From the NCBI GenBank assembly GCA_046349435.1, contig JAXMCI010000007.1, forward strand, positions 166,078 through 230,077: a stretch of 64,000 nucleotides of DNA. The letters are read 5' to 3'. Both the position numbers and the translations under genes were made by a program. Below the pieces are notes generated by a model, which had not been told where the DNA came from, made no database searches, and saw nothing but the letters and a program-made list of their open reading frames with translations. Origin of the DNA: JAXMCI01 sp046349435. GTDB lineage: Bacteria; Pseudomonadota; Alphaproteobacteria; Dongiales; Dongiaceae. Position 1 is the first letter of the stretch. Every line of letters begins with the position of its first letter. This document shows, piece by piece, positions 41,970 through 50,396 of the stretch.

Positions 41970-43073
41970 ATGGACCGCTCTGGGCAGCCCGTGCCGGGTC
42001 CCGATTCCCGGGGCCGCATCAGCCGCCGGCATTGCCTGCGGGCGCTGACGGCTGCCGGCATCGCCGCCGCCACCTCGCTGCCCCGCCCCGCGCCGGCGCA
42101 GGACATCCGCTACTTCCGCATCGGCACCGGCCCGACCGGCGCCTCCTACTTCCCGGTCGGCGCGATGCTGGCGAGCATCATCAGCAACCCGCCGGGATCG
42201 CGCGACTGCGCGGCCGGCGGCAGTTGCGGCGTGCCGGGCCTGATCGCCGTCTCGCAGACCAGCCAGGGCTCGGTCGACAACCTCGAGGCGATGGCTGCCG
42301 GCCAGCTCGATTCCGGCCTCAGCCAGGCCGATGTCGCCTTCTGGGCCTATGGCGGCGCCGGCCCGTTCCAGTCGCGCGCGCCGATGAAGTCGCTGCGCGC
42401 CATCGCCAGCCTCTATCTCGAGAGCCTGCATGTCGTGGTGCGGCGGGACGCCGGGATCCGCAGCGTCGCGCAGCTGCGCGGCAAGCGGGTGTCGCTCGGC
42501 GCGCAGGGCTCGGGCACGCTGATCACCGCCCGCCAGGTGCTGGCCGCCTACAAGCTGGGCGAGAAGCTGGTGAAGCCCTCCTACCTGTCGGCCGCGACGG
42601 CGGCCGAGCAGATGCGCGCGGGCCAGCTCGACGCGTTCTTCCAGGTGGCGGGCGCGCCGGTGCCGGCGATCGCCGACCTGGCGCTGGCGACGCCGGTCGA
42701 CATGCTGCCCTTCGAGGACGACACGGCCGCCCGGCTGCGCGCCTCCTATCCCTTCCTCGCCATCGACCTGATCGCCTCCACCACCTATGTCGGGATCGCC
42801 GACACGGTGACGCTCGGCATCGCCGCGCTCTGGCTCACCACCGAGGCGGCGGACGAGGAGCTGATCTACGGCATCACCAAGGCGCTGTGGCATCCCTCGA
42901 CCCGCAAGGTGCTCGACCAGACGCCGATCGGCCGGCAGATCCGGTTCGACACCGCCACCGCCAACCTGCCCTTGCCGGTGCATGCCGGCGCGGCCCGCTA
43001 CTACGCCGAGGTCGAGCAGAAGCAGTCCGACGAGGCGCAGAAGCAGCAGGCGCCGCAGCCGGCCTCGCAGTGA
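41970..43073 (+). CDS. TAXI-family TRAP transporter solute-binding protein
   Basis: The 367-residue periplasmic protein has a Tat-like leader (SRRHCLRALTAAGIAAATSL) and the TAXI signature start YFRIGTGPTGASYFPVGAML. DSGLSQADVAFWAYGG and GKRVSLGAQGSGTLITARQV follow. TAXI proteins bind glutamate-like or other organic acids for TRAP permeases. No membrane subunits are next to it; it is followed by a convergent tusA. A Gln-rich tail ends the protein. Confidence 0.88.
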   Translation: MDRSGQPVPGPDSRGRISRRHCLRALTAAGIAAATSLPRPAPAQDIRYFRIGTGPTGASYFPVGAMLASIISNPPGSRDCAAGGSCGVPGLIAVSQTSQGSVDNLEAMAAGQLDSGLSQADVAFWAYGGAGPFQSRAPMKSLRAIASLYLESLHVVVRRDAGIRSVAQLRGKRVSLGAQGSGTLITARQVLAAYKLGEKLVKPSYLSAATAAEQMRAGQLDAFFQVAGAPVPAIADLALATPVDMLPFEDDTAARLRASYPFLAIDLIASTTYVGIADTVTLGIAALWLTTEAADEELIYGITKALWHPSTRKVLDQTPIGRQIRFDTATANLPLPVHAGAARYYAEVEQKQSDEAQKQQAPQPASQ

Positions 43074-43112
43074 CCAGCGGGCTTCAGCCGCCCGCGCAGT
43101 GAGGGCCCGGCG

Positions 43113-43343
43113 TCAGCCGGCCTTGCGGATCAGGAAGTGCAGCACCGCTCCGTCGCGGCGGCTCTCCACCAGCTGGTGCCCGGCGGCGCTGCAGAAATGG
43201 ACGAAGTCCTGGTCGGCCCCCGGATCGGTCGCCTCGATGCGCAGCAGCCCGCCCGCCGGCACCCCCTGCATCGCCTTGCGGGCGCGCAGCACCGGCAGCG
43301 GGCACTTCAGCCCCTTGGCGTCGAGGAACAGCGGCTCGTCCAT
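43113..43343 (-). CDS. tusA: TusA-family sulfur carrier
   Basis: This 76-residue sulfur-relay protein has the active Cys14 in LDAKGLKCPLPVLRARKAM (CPxP motif). The rest, GGLLRIEATDPGADQDFVHF, matches the two-layer TusA fold. It carries persulfide sulfur in the cytosol for tRNA thiolation, cofactor synthesis or sulfur oxidation. It is divergent from the SoeABC-type genes, a linkage known in sulfur oxidisers. Confidence 0.88.
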   Translation of the reverse strand: MDEPLFLDAKGLKCPLPVLRARKAMQGVPAGGLLRIEATDPGADQDFVHFCSAAGHQLVESRRDGAVLHFLIRKAG

Positions 43344-43484
43344 GACCGGCGACCCTAGCAAAGATCCCTGGCGGCGCAAGCCGTTGCGGCGGCCCGCCGC
43401 GCCACGCGGGGTTTGACGGCAAGGTCAAATCCCATCATATCTCGCGGGTCGCCGCCGCAGGCAGGCGACGGGTCGAGGGGTGCA

Positions 43485-46448
43485 ATGGGCGTGTTCGGGA
43501 GATCGGGCAAACGGGTCGAGACATCGCCCGCGATCGGCGACACCGTGACCCCCACGACCTGCTACATGTGCGCCTGCCGCTGCGGCATCAAGGTGCATCT
43601 GCGCGACGGCCGTGTGCGCTACATCGAGGGCAACCGCGCCCACCCGGTCAATCGCGGCGTGCTCTGCGCCAAGGGCAGCGCCGGCATCATGACCCAGTAC
43701 TCTCCGGCGCGGCTGACCCGGCCGCTGGTCCGCGTCGGGCCGCGCGGCGCCGGCGAGTTCCGCGAGGTCGAGTGGAGCGAGGCGATGACGCTCGCCGCCA
43801 CCTGGCTCGCCGACATCCGCCGCACCAATCCGCGCAAGCTCGCCTTCTTCACCGGACGCGACCAGAGCCAGGCGCTGACCGGCTGGTGGGCGCAGCAGTT
43901 CGGCACGCCCAACTACGCGGCCCATGGCGGCTTCTGCTCGGTCAACATGGCGGCCGCCGGGCTCTACACGATCGGCGGCTCGTTCTGGGAGTTCGGCGAG
44001 CCGGACTGGGAGCACACCCGCTACCTCGTGCTGTTCGGGGTCGCCGAGGACCACAGCAGCAACCCGATCAAGATCGGCCTCGGCCAGCTCAAGGGCCGGC
44101 CGGCCGACCGGCGGGCCAAGATCCTGTCGATCAACCCGGTGAAGACCGGCTACTCGGCGATCGCCGACGAGTGGCTCGGCATCCGGCCGGGCACCGACGG
44201 GCTGTTCGTCTTCGCGCTGATTCACGAGCTGCTGCGCGCCGATCGCATCGACCTGCCCTTCCTGGTGCGCTACACCAACGCGCCCTGGCTGGTGATCCAG
44301 GCGCCGGGGACCTCGCAGGACGGGCTGATCGCCCGCGACGGCGCCGGCAACCCGCTGTGCTGGGACAAGACGCGCAACGCGCCGGCGAACGCGCTGCTGC
44401 CTGACGTCGTGCCGGCGCTGGTCGGCGAATTCGGCCTGCCCGACGGCCGCCGCGCCGTGCCGGCATTCCAGCTGATGGCCGGCCGCTATCTCGAGGCGCG
44501 CTACGCGCCGGACGCGGTGGCCGAGGCGTGCGGCATCCCGGCGAGCGCCATCCGCCGCATCGCCGCCGAGCTCGCCCATGCCGCCTTCGCCCAGGAGGTG
44601 GTGCTCGACGTGCCCTGGACCGACTGGGCCGGCCGGCGCCACGACAAGATGATCGGCCGCCCGGTCAGCATGCACGCCATGCGCGGCGTCGCGGCCCATT
44701 CCAACGGCTTCCACACCTGCCGGGCGATCCACCTGCTGCAGATCCTGCTCGGCAGCATCGATAGCCCGGGCGGCTTCCGCTACAAGCCGCCCTATCCCAG
44801 GCCGGCCCCGCCGCGCCAGCGTCCTGCCGGCCGGGTGCACGAGGTGACGCCGATGCAGGCCCTGCCCGGGCCGCCGCTCGGCTTTCCGACCGGGCCGGAG
44901 CAGCTGCTGGTCGAGGCCGACGGCACGCCGCGGCGCATCGACAAGGCCTTCTCCTGGGAGGCGCCGCTCGCCATCCACGGCGCGATGCACACCGTCGTCG
45001 GCAACGCCTGGCGCGGCGATCCCTACCCGATCGACACGCTGCTCCTCTACATGGCCAATATCGGCTGGAACTCGTCGATGAATCTCGGCGAGACGCTGGA
45101 GATGCTGGCCGACTGGAACAGCGAGGCGGGCAGCTACCGCATCCCGCACGTCATCTACGCCGACGCCTTCTATTCCGAGATGGTGCCCTACGCCGACCTG
45201 GTGCTGCCGGACACCACCTACCTCGAGCGCTGGGACTGCATCTCGCTGGCAGACCGGCCGATCAGCGACGCCGACGGCGCGGCCGACGCGATCCGCCAGC
45301 CGGTGGTCGCCGCCGACCGCGACGTGCGGCCCTTCCAGGAGGTGCTGCTCGACCTCGGCGTCAGGCTGCAGCTGCCGGGACTGGTCACGCCGGAGGGCGC
45401 GCCGCGCTATCCCGGCGGCTACGCCGACTACATCACCAACTTCGAGCGCAAGCCGGGCTTCGGGCTGCTCGGCGGCTGGCGCGGGCCGGAGGGCAAGGGC
45501 CAGGGCAAGGGCGCGCCCAACCCCGACCAGCTCGCCCGCTATCGCGAGAACGGCTGCTTCTGGCGCGCGCCGCTGGCGGACAACCAGAAGTACTTCAAGC
45601 ACGCCAACCGCGCCTATCTCGACTGGGCGGCCTCGATGGGCTTCCTCGACCGCTCCGAGCAGATCGTGCTGCAGATCTACAGCGAGCCGCTGCAGCGCTT
45701 CCGGCTGGCCGCCCAGGGGCACGGGCCGATGCAGCCGCCGGACCGTCATCGCGAGCGCATCGAGCGCTACTTCGACCCGCTGCCCTTCTGGTTCGTGCCG
45801 CTCGAGGAAAGCGCGATCCGGGCCATCAACTTCCCGCTGCACGCAGTCACCCAGCGGCCGATGGCGCACTACCACTCCTGGGGCTCGCAGAACGCCTGGC
45901 TGCGCCAGATCCACGGCCGCAACTGGCTCTACGTCAACACCCGGACGGCGCAGATGATGGGCCTCGACGACGACGACTGGGTCTGGGTCGTCAGCCCTCG
46001 CGGCCGCATGAAGCTGCAGGTCCGGCTGATGGAGGGCGTCAACCCCGACACGGTCTGGACGTGGAACGCCATCGGCAAGCGGCGCGGCGCCTGGAACCTG
46101 TCGCCCGACGCGCCCGAGGCGCGACAGGGCTTCATCATCAACCACCTGATCGACGACCGGCTGCCGGCCAAGGGCGACGCCTACCGCTACGCCAACTCGG
46201 ACCCGGTGACCGGCCAAGCCGCCTGGTACGATCTCCGCGTCCGGCTGGAGCGCGTGGCGCCGGAGGAGGCGCATGAGCCGAGCCCGCAGCTCGAGGCGCT
46301 GACCCCGCCGCCCAGCATCGGCGCGGCACCCGCCTTGCTGCGCTACGGGGCCGCCTTCCGCGGCCGCAAGGGCGACGACTGGGCCGGCAACGGGCCGCAG
46401 GGCCGCATCGAGCCGCCGCCGGCCAAGCGCAAGGGATGGTTCCGATGA
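43485..46448 (+). CDS. soeA: SoeA-like molybdopterin oxidoreductase (sulfite dehydrogenase catalytic subunit)
   Basis: The 987-residue enzyme of the DMSO reductase superfamily has a [4Fe-4S] site from Cys26, Cys29, Cys33 and Cys61 (TTCYMCACRCGIKVHLRDG and GVLCAKGSAGIM), followed by molybdopterin domains. There is no Tat signal, so it should be cytoplasmic. Subunit sizes (987, 247, 316), gene order and the neighbouring tusA match SoeABC, the membrane-bound sulfite:quinone oxidoreductase of Allochromatium and Ruegeria. ATG 43485 follows GAGGGG; an upstream TTG is less likely. A formate or other oxyanion substrate cannot be excluded. Confidence 0.8.
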   Translation: MGVFGRSGKRVETSPAIGDTVTPTTCYMCACRCGIKVHLRDGRVRYIEGNRAHPVNRGVLCAKGSAGIMTQYSPARLTRPLVRVGPRGAGEFREVEWSEAMTLAATWLADIRRTNPRKLAFFTGRDQSQALTGWWAQQFGTPNYAAHGGFCSVNMAAAGLYTIGGSFWEFGEPDWEHTRYLVLFGVAEDHSSNPIKIGLGQLKGRPADRRAKILSINPVKTGYSAIADEWLGIRPGTDGLFVFALIHELLRADRIDLPFLVRYTNAPWLVIQAPGTSQDGLIARDGAGNPLCWDKTRNAPANALLPDVVPALVGEFGLPDGRRAVPAFQLMAGRYLEARYAPDAVAEACGIPASAIRRIAAELAHAAFAQEVVLDVPWTDWAGRRHDKMIGRPVSMHAMRGVAAHSNGFHTCRAIHLLQILLGSIDSPGGFRYKPPYPRPAPPRQRPAGRVHEVTPMQALPGPPLGFPTGPEQLLVEADGTPRRIDKAFSWEAPLAIHGAMHTVVGNAWRGDPYPIDTLLLYMANIGWNSSMNLGETLEMLADWNSEAGSYRIPHVIYADAFYSEMVPYADLVLPDTTYLERWDCISLADRPISDADGAADAIRQPVVAADRDVRPFQEVLLDLGVRLQLPGLVTPEGAPRYPGGYADYITNFERKPGFGLLGGWRGPEGKGQGKGAPNPDQLARYRENGCFWRAPLADNQKYFKHANRAYLDWAASMGFLDRSEQIVLQIYSEPLQRFRLAAQGHGPMQPPDRHRERIERYFDPLPFWFVPLEESAIRAINFPLHAVTQRPMAHYHSWGSQNAWLRQIHGRNWLYVNTRTAQMMGLDDDDWVWVVSPRGRMKLQVRLMEGVNPDTVWTWNAIGKRRGAWNLSPDAPEARQGFIINHLIDDRLPAKGDAYRYANSDPVTGQAAWYDLRVRLERVAPEEAHEPSPQLEALTPPPSIGAAPALLRYGAAFRGRKGDDWAGNGPQGRIEPPPAKRKGWFR

Positions 46449-47188
46449 CCGGCATCCCGCGCTCCAGCGGCAAGAAGCTCGGCCTCGTCATCGATCTCGA
46501 CATCTGCGTCGGCTGCCATGCCTGCGCCGTCGCCTGCAAGGAGTGGAACAGCGGCGGCGAGATGGCGCCGCTGACCGATCAGGACCCCTATGGGGCGGAG
46601 CCCTTCGGGGTCTGGTTCAACCGCGTCCACACCTACGAGGTCGGCGACGGGCGCGCCGCGCGGACCGTGCATTTCCCGCGCTCCTGCCTGCATTGCGAGA
46701 AGCCGGCCTGCGTCGAGGTCTGCCCGACCGGCGCCTCCTACAAGCGTGCCGAGGACGGCATCGTGCTGGTCAACGAGAGCGCCTGCATCGGCTGCAAGCT
46801 GTGCTCCTGGGCCTGCCCCTACGGCGCCCGCGAGTACGACTACATCAGCCGGACGATGAAGAAGTGCACGCTCTGCATCGACCGGATCTACAACGAGAAC
46901 CTCGAGGAGGAGGAACGCGTGCCGGCCTGCGTCTCGACCTGCCCGGCCGGCGCCCGGCATTTCGGCGACCTCGGCGACGCCCAGTCGGACGTCTCGAAGC
47001 TGGTGCAGGAGCGCGAGGGCTACGAGCTGATGCCGGAGATGGGCTACCGGCCGGTGAACCGCTACCTGCCGCCGCGGCCGCGGCTGACCACGCCCGGCTC
47101 GACCGGCGCCCGTGGCACGCTGAAGCCGGTCGAGACCGAGGGCGGCAATCCCTTCCTGCGGTGGGTGGACCGCGTTCTCTCGCGCTGA
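46445..47188 (+). CDS. soeB: SoeB-like four-cluster ferredoxin subunit
   Basis: The 247-residue electron-transfer subunit carries four [4Fe-4S] sites. These are CVGCHACAVACKEWN, CLHCEKPACVEVCPTG, CIGCKLCSWACPYGAREY, and CTLCIDR completed by CVSTCPAGARHFGD. It passes electrons from the molybdenum subunit to the membrane anchor. Its ATG overlaps the soeA stop (ATGA), with AAGGGA eight bases ahead. A start three codons earlier is also in frame. Confidence 0.9.
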   Translation: MTGIPRSSGKKLGLVIDLDICVGCHACAVACKEWNSGGEMAPLTDQDPYGAEPFGVWFNRVHTYEVGDGRAARTVHFPRSCLHCEKPACVEVCPTGASYKRAEDGIVLVNESACIGCKLCSWACPYGAREYDYISRTMKKCTLCIDRIYNENLEEEERVPACVSTCPAGARHFGDLGDAQSDVSKLVQEREGYELMPEMGYRPVNRYLPPRPRLTTPGSTGARGTLKPVETEGGNPFLRWVDRVLSR

Positions 47189-47191
47189 GCC

Positions 47192-48142
47192 ATGCATCCC
47201 GCACTCTCCGTCATCCTGTTCACCACGGTGGCAGGGGCAGGCTACGGCCTGCTCGGCCTGCTCTGCGGCCTCGGCGCGACCGGCCTGCTGCCGCAGGACC
47301 GCTGGCTCGCCATCGTCGGCTTCGCGCTCGGGCTCCTCGCCGTCACCTTCGGGCTGATCGCCTCGACCTTCCATCTCGGGCGGCCCGCCCGCGCCTGGCG
47401 TGCCTTCTTCTACTGGCCCTCCTCCTGGCTGTCGCGCGAGGCGGTGCTGTCGCTGGCGACCCTGATCCCCGCGGCGTTCTTCCTCTATCTGTGGCTCGCC
47501 GGGCGGCCGGTCGCCGCCCCGCCGGCCCGCGGCTTCGGGCTGGTCGCGGCCGGGCTGGCGCTGCTCACCGTCCTCGCCACGGCGATGATCTATGCCTCGC
47601 TGAAGCCGGTCCGGGCGTGGCGCAACATCTGGGTGGTGCCCAACTACCTGCTGCTCGGCACGATGACCGGGGCCTTGTGGCTGGCCGCGCTGCTGCACGG
47701 CTTCGGCCAGGCCCGGCCGTGGCAGAGCGAGCTCCTGGTCCTGCTCATCCTCGCCGCCTGGCTCGGCAAGCTGCTCTACTGGCACTCGATCCGCCGCGGC
47801 AGCCGCCGCAGCACGCCGGAGAGCGCCACCGGGCTCGGCCGCATCGGCCGGGTCCGCTCCTTCGAGCGGCCGCACACGGCGGACAACTACCTGCTCAAGG
47901 AGATGGGCTTCGCCGTCGCCCGCAAGCACGCCGACAAGCTGCGCCGGATCGCCTCCCTGGCCGCCTTCCTCGCCCCCGCCGTCCTGACCGTCATCGCCGC
48001 CGTGGCGCCGCGCTGGCTGGCCACCGCGGCGGCGCTGCTGGGCGCCGGCAGCGCGATCTTCGGCGTGCTCATCGAGCGCTGGCTGTTCTTCGCCGAGGCC
48101 CGCCACGCGGTGACGCTCTACTACGGCGCCGAGGCGGCGTAG
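47192..48142 (+). CDS. soeC: SoeC-like DmsC-family membrane anchor
   Basis: The 316-residue inner-membrane protein has about eight hydrophobic helices and the DmsC-type start HPALSVILFTTVAGAGYGLL. STFHLGRPARAWRAFFYWPS and SWLSREAVL lie between helices two and three. It anchors the complex and delivers electrons to quinone. It begins three bases after the soeB stop, completing the operon. Confidence 0.88.
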   Translation: MHPALSVILFTTVAGAGYGLLGLLCGLGATGLLPQDRWLAIVGFALGLLAVTFGLIASTFHLGRPARAWRAFFYWPSSWLSREAVLSLATLIPAAFFLYLWLAGRPVAAPPARGFGLVAAGLALLTVLATAMIYASLKPVRAWRNIWVVPNYLLLGTMTGALWLAALLHGFGQARPWQSELLVLLILAAWLGKLLYWHSIRRGSRRSTPESATGLGRIGRVRSFERPHTADNYLLKEMGFAVARKHADKLRRIASLAAFLAPAVLTVIAAVAPRWLATAAALLGAGSAIFGVLIERWLFFAEARHAVTLYYGAEAA

Positions 48143-48146
48143 GCCC

Positions 48147-48974
48147 TCAGGCCAGCTCCGGATAGCCCGCCGCCTCCGCCTGCCGGCGCATCGCCAGGAT
48201 GGCGTCGTAGGCCGCCAGCGGCAGCTCGTCGAAGCCGGCCAGCAGCAGCGCATCGCGGGTCTCGGCCAGCCCCGGATCGGCGAACGCGGCCCGCAGGCCG
48301 TCGCGAAGCCGGCGCCTGCCGTCCTCATCCACCGCTCCGCCGGCGACGTAGGGCAATCCGGGCACCGCGGGACTCTCGAGCAGCACCCGGGTGCCGGCCA
48401 GCGCCGCCGGACGCCGGCGGGCCAGCAGGGCGTGAGTCACGCAGTCGATGGCGGCGAAGCCGGCGCGGCCGGCAGCGACCGCGGCGATGCTGGCCGCGTG
48501 GCTGCCCGTCTCCAGCACCGCGCCGCAGAACCGCCCGCCGGCGGCGTGCGGCGCCAGCAGGGCGCGCAGCACGTTGCAGCCGGACTGCGAGTCGCGGCCG
48601 TTCATCGCCGCGACCTGCCCGCGCAGCTCGGCGAGGCTGCGGGCCGGCGAGCCTTCGGCGACCAGCACCAGGCTGCGATAGAGCGGTCCCTCGCAGCCGG
48701 GCGCGGCGTAGCAGGGCGTGCCGAGCAGCCCGACCCGCCCGGCCAGCGCATGGGTCAGGGGATAGCCGCAGGTCTGGCTGAAGAGCAGCGCCGGGTCGAG
48801 CCAGTGGGCCGGCAGCGCCACCTCCCGGGTCAGCCGGCCGGGCACCTCGGCCAGCCCGGCGCGGCGGAAGGCGGCGGCCAGGCCGCGCCACCAGGAATCG
48901 GTCGCGGCGGCCAGCTCCGGCAGGTCGTACATCGGCAGGCTGGCCAGCATCGGCGCCGGCCCGGCGGCGCTCAC
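48147..48974 (-). CDS. PhnD-like phosphate/phosphonate binding protein
   Basis: The 275-residue protein has the PhnD-type type II binding fold: LASLPMYDLPELAAATDSWW, RSLAELRGQVAAMNGRDSQS, AVAAGRAGFAAIDCVTHALL and SPAVPGLPYVAGGAVDEDGR. No signal peptide is seen, so it may be a cytosolic sensor or enzyme-associated protein rather than a transport component. GTG start overlaps the stop of the GFA-family gene (GTGA), forming an operon with it and the XRE regulator. Confidence 0.75.
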   Translation of the reverse strand: MSAAGPAPMLASLPMYDLPELAAATDSWWRGLAAAFRRAGLAEVPGRLTREVALPAHWLDPALLFSQTCGYPLTHALAGRVGLLGTPCYAAPGCEGPLYRSLVLVAEGSPARSLAELRGQVAAMNGRDSQSGCNVLRALLAPHAAGGRFCGAVLETGSHAASIAAVAAGRAGFAAIDCVTHALLARRRPAALAGTRVLLESPAVPGLPYVAGGAVDEDGRRRLRDGLRAAFADPGLAETRDALLLAGFDELPLAAYDAILAMRRQAEAAGYPELA

Positions 48975-49387
48975 GCGCTGTCCGCGGCCATCGTCCCGGG
49001 CAGCTGCGGCAGCCCGTCGGTGATGTCGTAGAAGTCGGCCTTGTCGGCGACGTAGATGTGCCGCACCAGCCGCAGCCCGCTCGGCTGGTCGAGGCTGCCG
49101 GCGTCGATCGAGACGGTCGCGGCGCCGACCCGCTGCCAGAACAGCGGCGAGCCGCAGCTGCGGCAGAAGCCGCGCCGCGCCTCGGCCGAGGCCGCGTACC
49201 AGGCGAGCTCGCCCTGCTCCTGGATCTCGACGCTCTCGAGCGCCGCGTTGGTGTAGACGGCGAAGTTGCCGTGCTGGCGCCGGCACTGGCCGCAATGGCA
49301 GGCGACGACGTCGCGCAGCCGCCCGCGCACGCGATAGCGCACCGCCCCGCAGAGGCAGCCGCCGGTGGTCATGCCGTCCTCAGTCAT
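48971..49387 (-). CDS. GFA-family (glutathione-dependent formaldehyde-activating enzyme/CENP-V-like) protein
   Basis: The 138-residue zinc-binding protein has the GFA cysteine pattern GGCLCGAVRYRVRGRL, ACHCGQCRRQHGNFAVY and FCRSCGSPLFWQRVG. The family includes Gfa, which promotes the formaldehyde-glutathione adduct, but most members have no proven role. Its start overlaps the XRE regulator's end by eight bases and its stop overlaps the PhnD-like gene, so the three are co-transcribed. Confidence 0.85.
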   Translation of the reverse strand: MTEDGMTTGGCLCGAVRYRVRGRLRDVVACHCGQCRRQHGNFAVYTNAALESVEIQEQGELAWYAASAEARRGFCRSCGSPLFWQRVGAATVSIDAGSLDQPSGLRLVRHIYVADKADFYDITDGLPQLPGTMAADSA

Positions 49388-50270
49388 CGCGCCTCGCCCG
49401 TCTGGCACCGCCCTGGCCGCGATCGAGCTCGTCGAGCAGCGACCGCAGGAAGCCCGGGACGTCGGGCGGCTGCATCACCGCGGCCCGGATCAGGTCGTCG
49501 AAGTTCGCCGTCAGCATACGGATGTGCTCCGTGCTGTTGAAGACGAGATAGAGGTGGCCGACATAGATCGCCGCCCGCTTTGGGCCGAACACGGTGAGCG
49601 GCACCGAGTAGCGCTTGGCGCCGTCGTAGAGGAACCAGCGGAAGGTCGGATAGAGCTCGTCGACCAGCGCGATCATCCGCACCAGCTGGCGCCGCCGCGC
49701 CGCCGCCGGCAGGTCGCGCCAGATGCCCTCGCCGCGCGCGAAGCTCTCGACGCCCTGGCGCGGGCTGCAGACCTCCATGTCGGTCTCCGGCCGGCGCTGC
49801 GTCGCCAGCCGGGCGCTCGCCGCCTCGATCCGGGATTCCGGGATCGGCTCGGCATACTCACGGTACTCGTAGCGGATCAGCTCCTCGCTCTTCAGCAGGT
49901 CGGGCAGCGTCGCCGGCACGTAGCGCACCTTGTAGCCGGCCGCCTCGGCGTGCCAGCGGGTCAGCCTCTCGTCGGCCGGCGAGCCGGCGCCGGGCTCGAT
50001 CTCGAGCGGCTGCGGCATGATCGCCGCCGTCAGCGGCCCGCCCTGGCTGAGGCCGAGCAGCCAGTCGACGCTGACCTGCTCGCTGGCGGCGATCGCCGCC
50101 AGCGTCTCGGCGCGCGGCAGCCGGTCGTTCGCCGGCGACAGGATCTGCGCCAGGGTCGAGCGGTCGATGCCGAGGCGCTGGGCGAAGGCGGCCCGGCTGT
50201 CGCCCGACCGGGCGATGACCTCGGCCAGCCGCGCACGGAAGATCGCCACCGTTTCGCGCCTGTCGATCAT
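49380..50270 (-). CDS. XRE-family transcriptional regulator with large C-terminal domain
   Basis: The 296-residue regulator has an HTH at about residues 12-72 (RAAFAQRLGIDRSTLAQILS, ANDRLPRAETLAAIAA). The 220-residue C-terminal domain (ESFARGEGIWRDLPAAARRR, FRWFLYDGAKRYSVPLTVFG, RAAIYVGHLYLVFNSTEHI) may sense a ligand. It heads an operon with GFA and PhnD-like genes and is divergent from a fatty acid desaturase, the likely target. Its promoter implies a leaderless or nearly leaderless transcript. Confidence 0.85.
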   Translation of the reverse strand: MIDRRETVAIFRARLAEVIARSGDSRAAFAQRLGIDRSTLAQILSPANDRLPRAETLAAIAASEQVSVDWLLGLSQGGPLTAAIMPQPLEIEPGAGSPADERLTRWHAEAAGYKVRYVPATLPDLLKSEELIRYEYREYAEPIPESRIEAASARLATQRRPETDMEVCSPRQGVESFARGEGIWRDLPAAARRRQLVRMIALVDELYPTFRWFLYDGAKRYSVPLTVFGPKRAAIYVGHLYLVFNSTEHIRMLTANFDDLIRAAVMQPPDVPGFLRSLLDELDRGQGGARRARRDD

Positions 50271-50277
50271 CGAGGCA

Positions 50278-50306
50278 TTTTATAACGGTGCCGTGACAAT
50301 TATCAA
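50278..50306 (-). promoter_or_regulatory. Near-consensus sigma-70 promoter of the XRE regulator
   Basis: On the minus strand TTGATA (50306-50301), 17 bases and TATAAA (50283-50278) precede the ATG at 50270 by only seven bases, so transcription should start at or next to the ATG. The same AT-rich region carries weaker plus-strand boxes (GTGACA at 50293, GTATAG at 50317) for the desaturase. Confidence 0.6.
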
Positions 50307-50396
50307 CAAACGAGGCGTATAGCGCTCCAATGTTCTACCTTGTCAGCACATTGTCCCGTTGCGGCAGCGCACAAGGCCATGGTCATCTGGCCGGCA

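Noticed and set aside
43425..46274. A 949-residue open frame opposite soeA
   Set aside because: It is fully antisense to a recognised molybdoenzyme and has a low-complexity composition caused by high GC codon bias.
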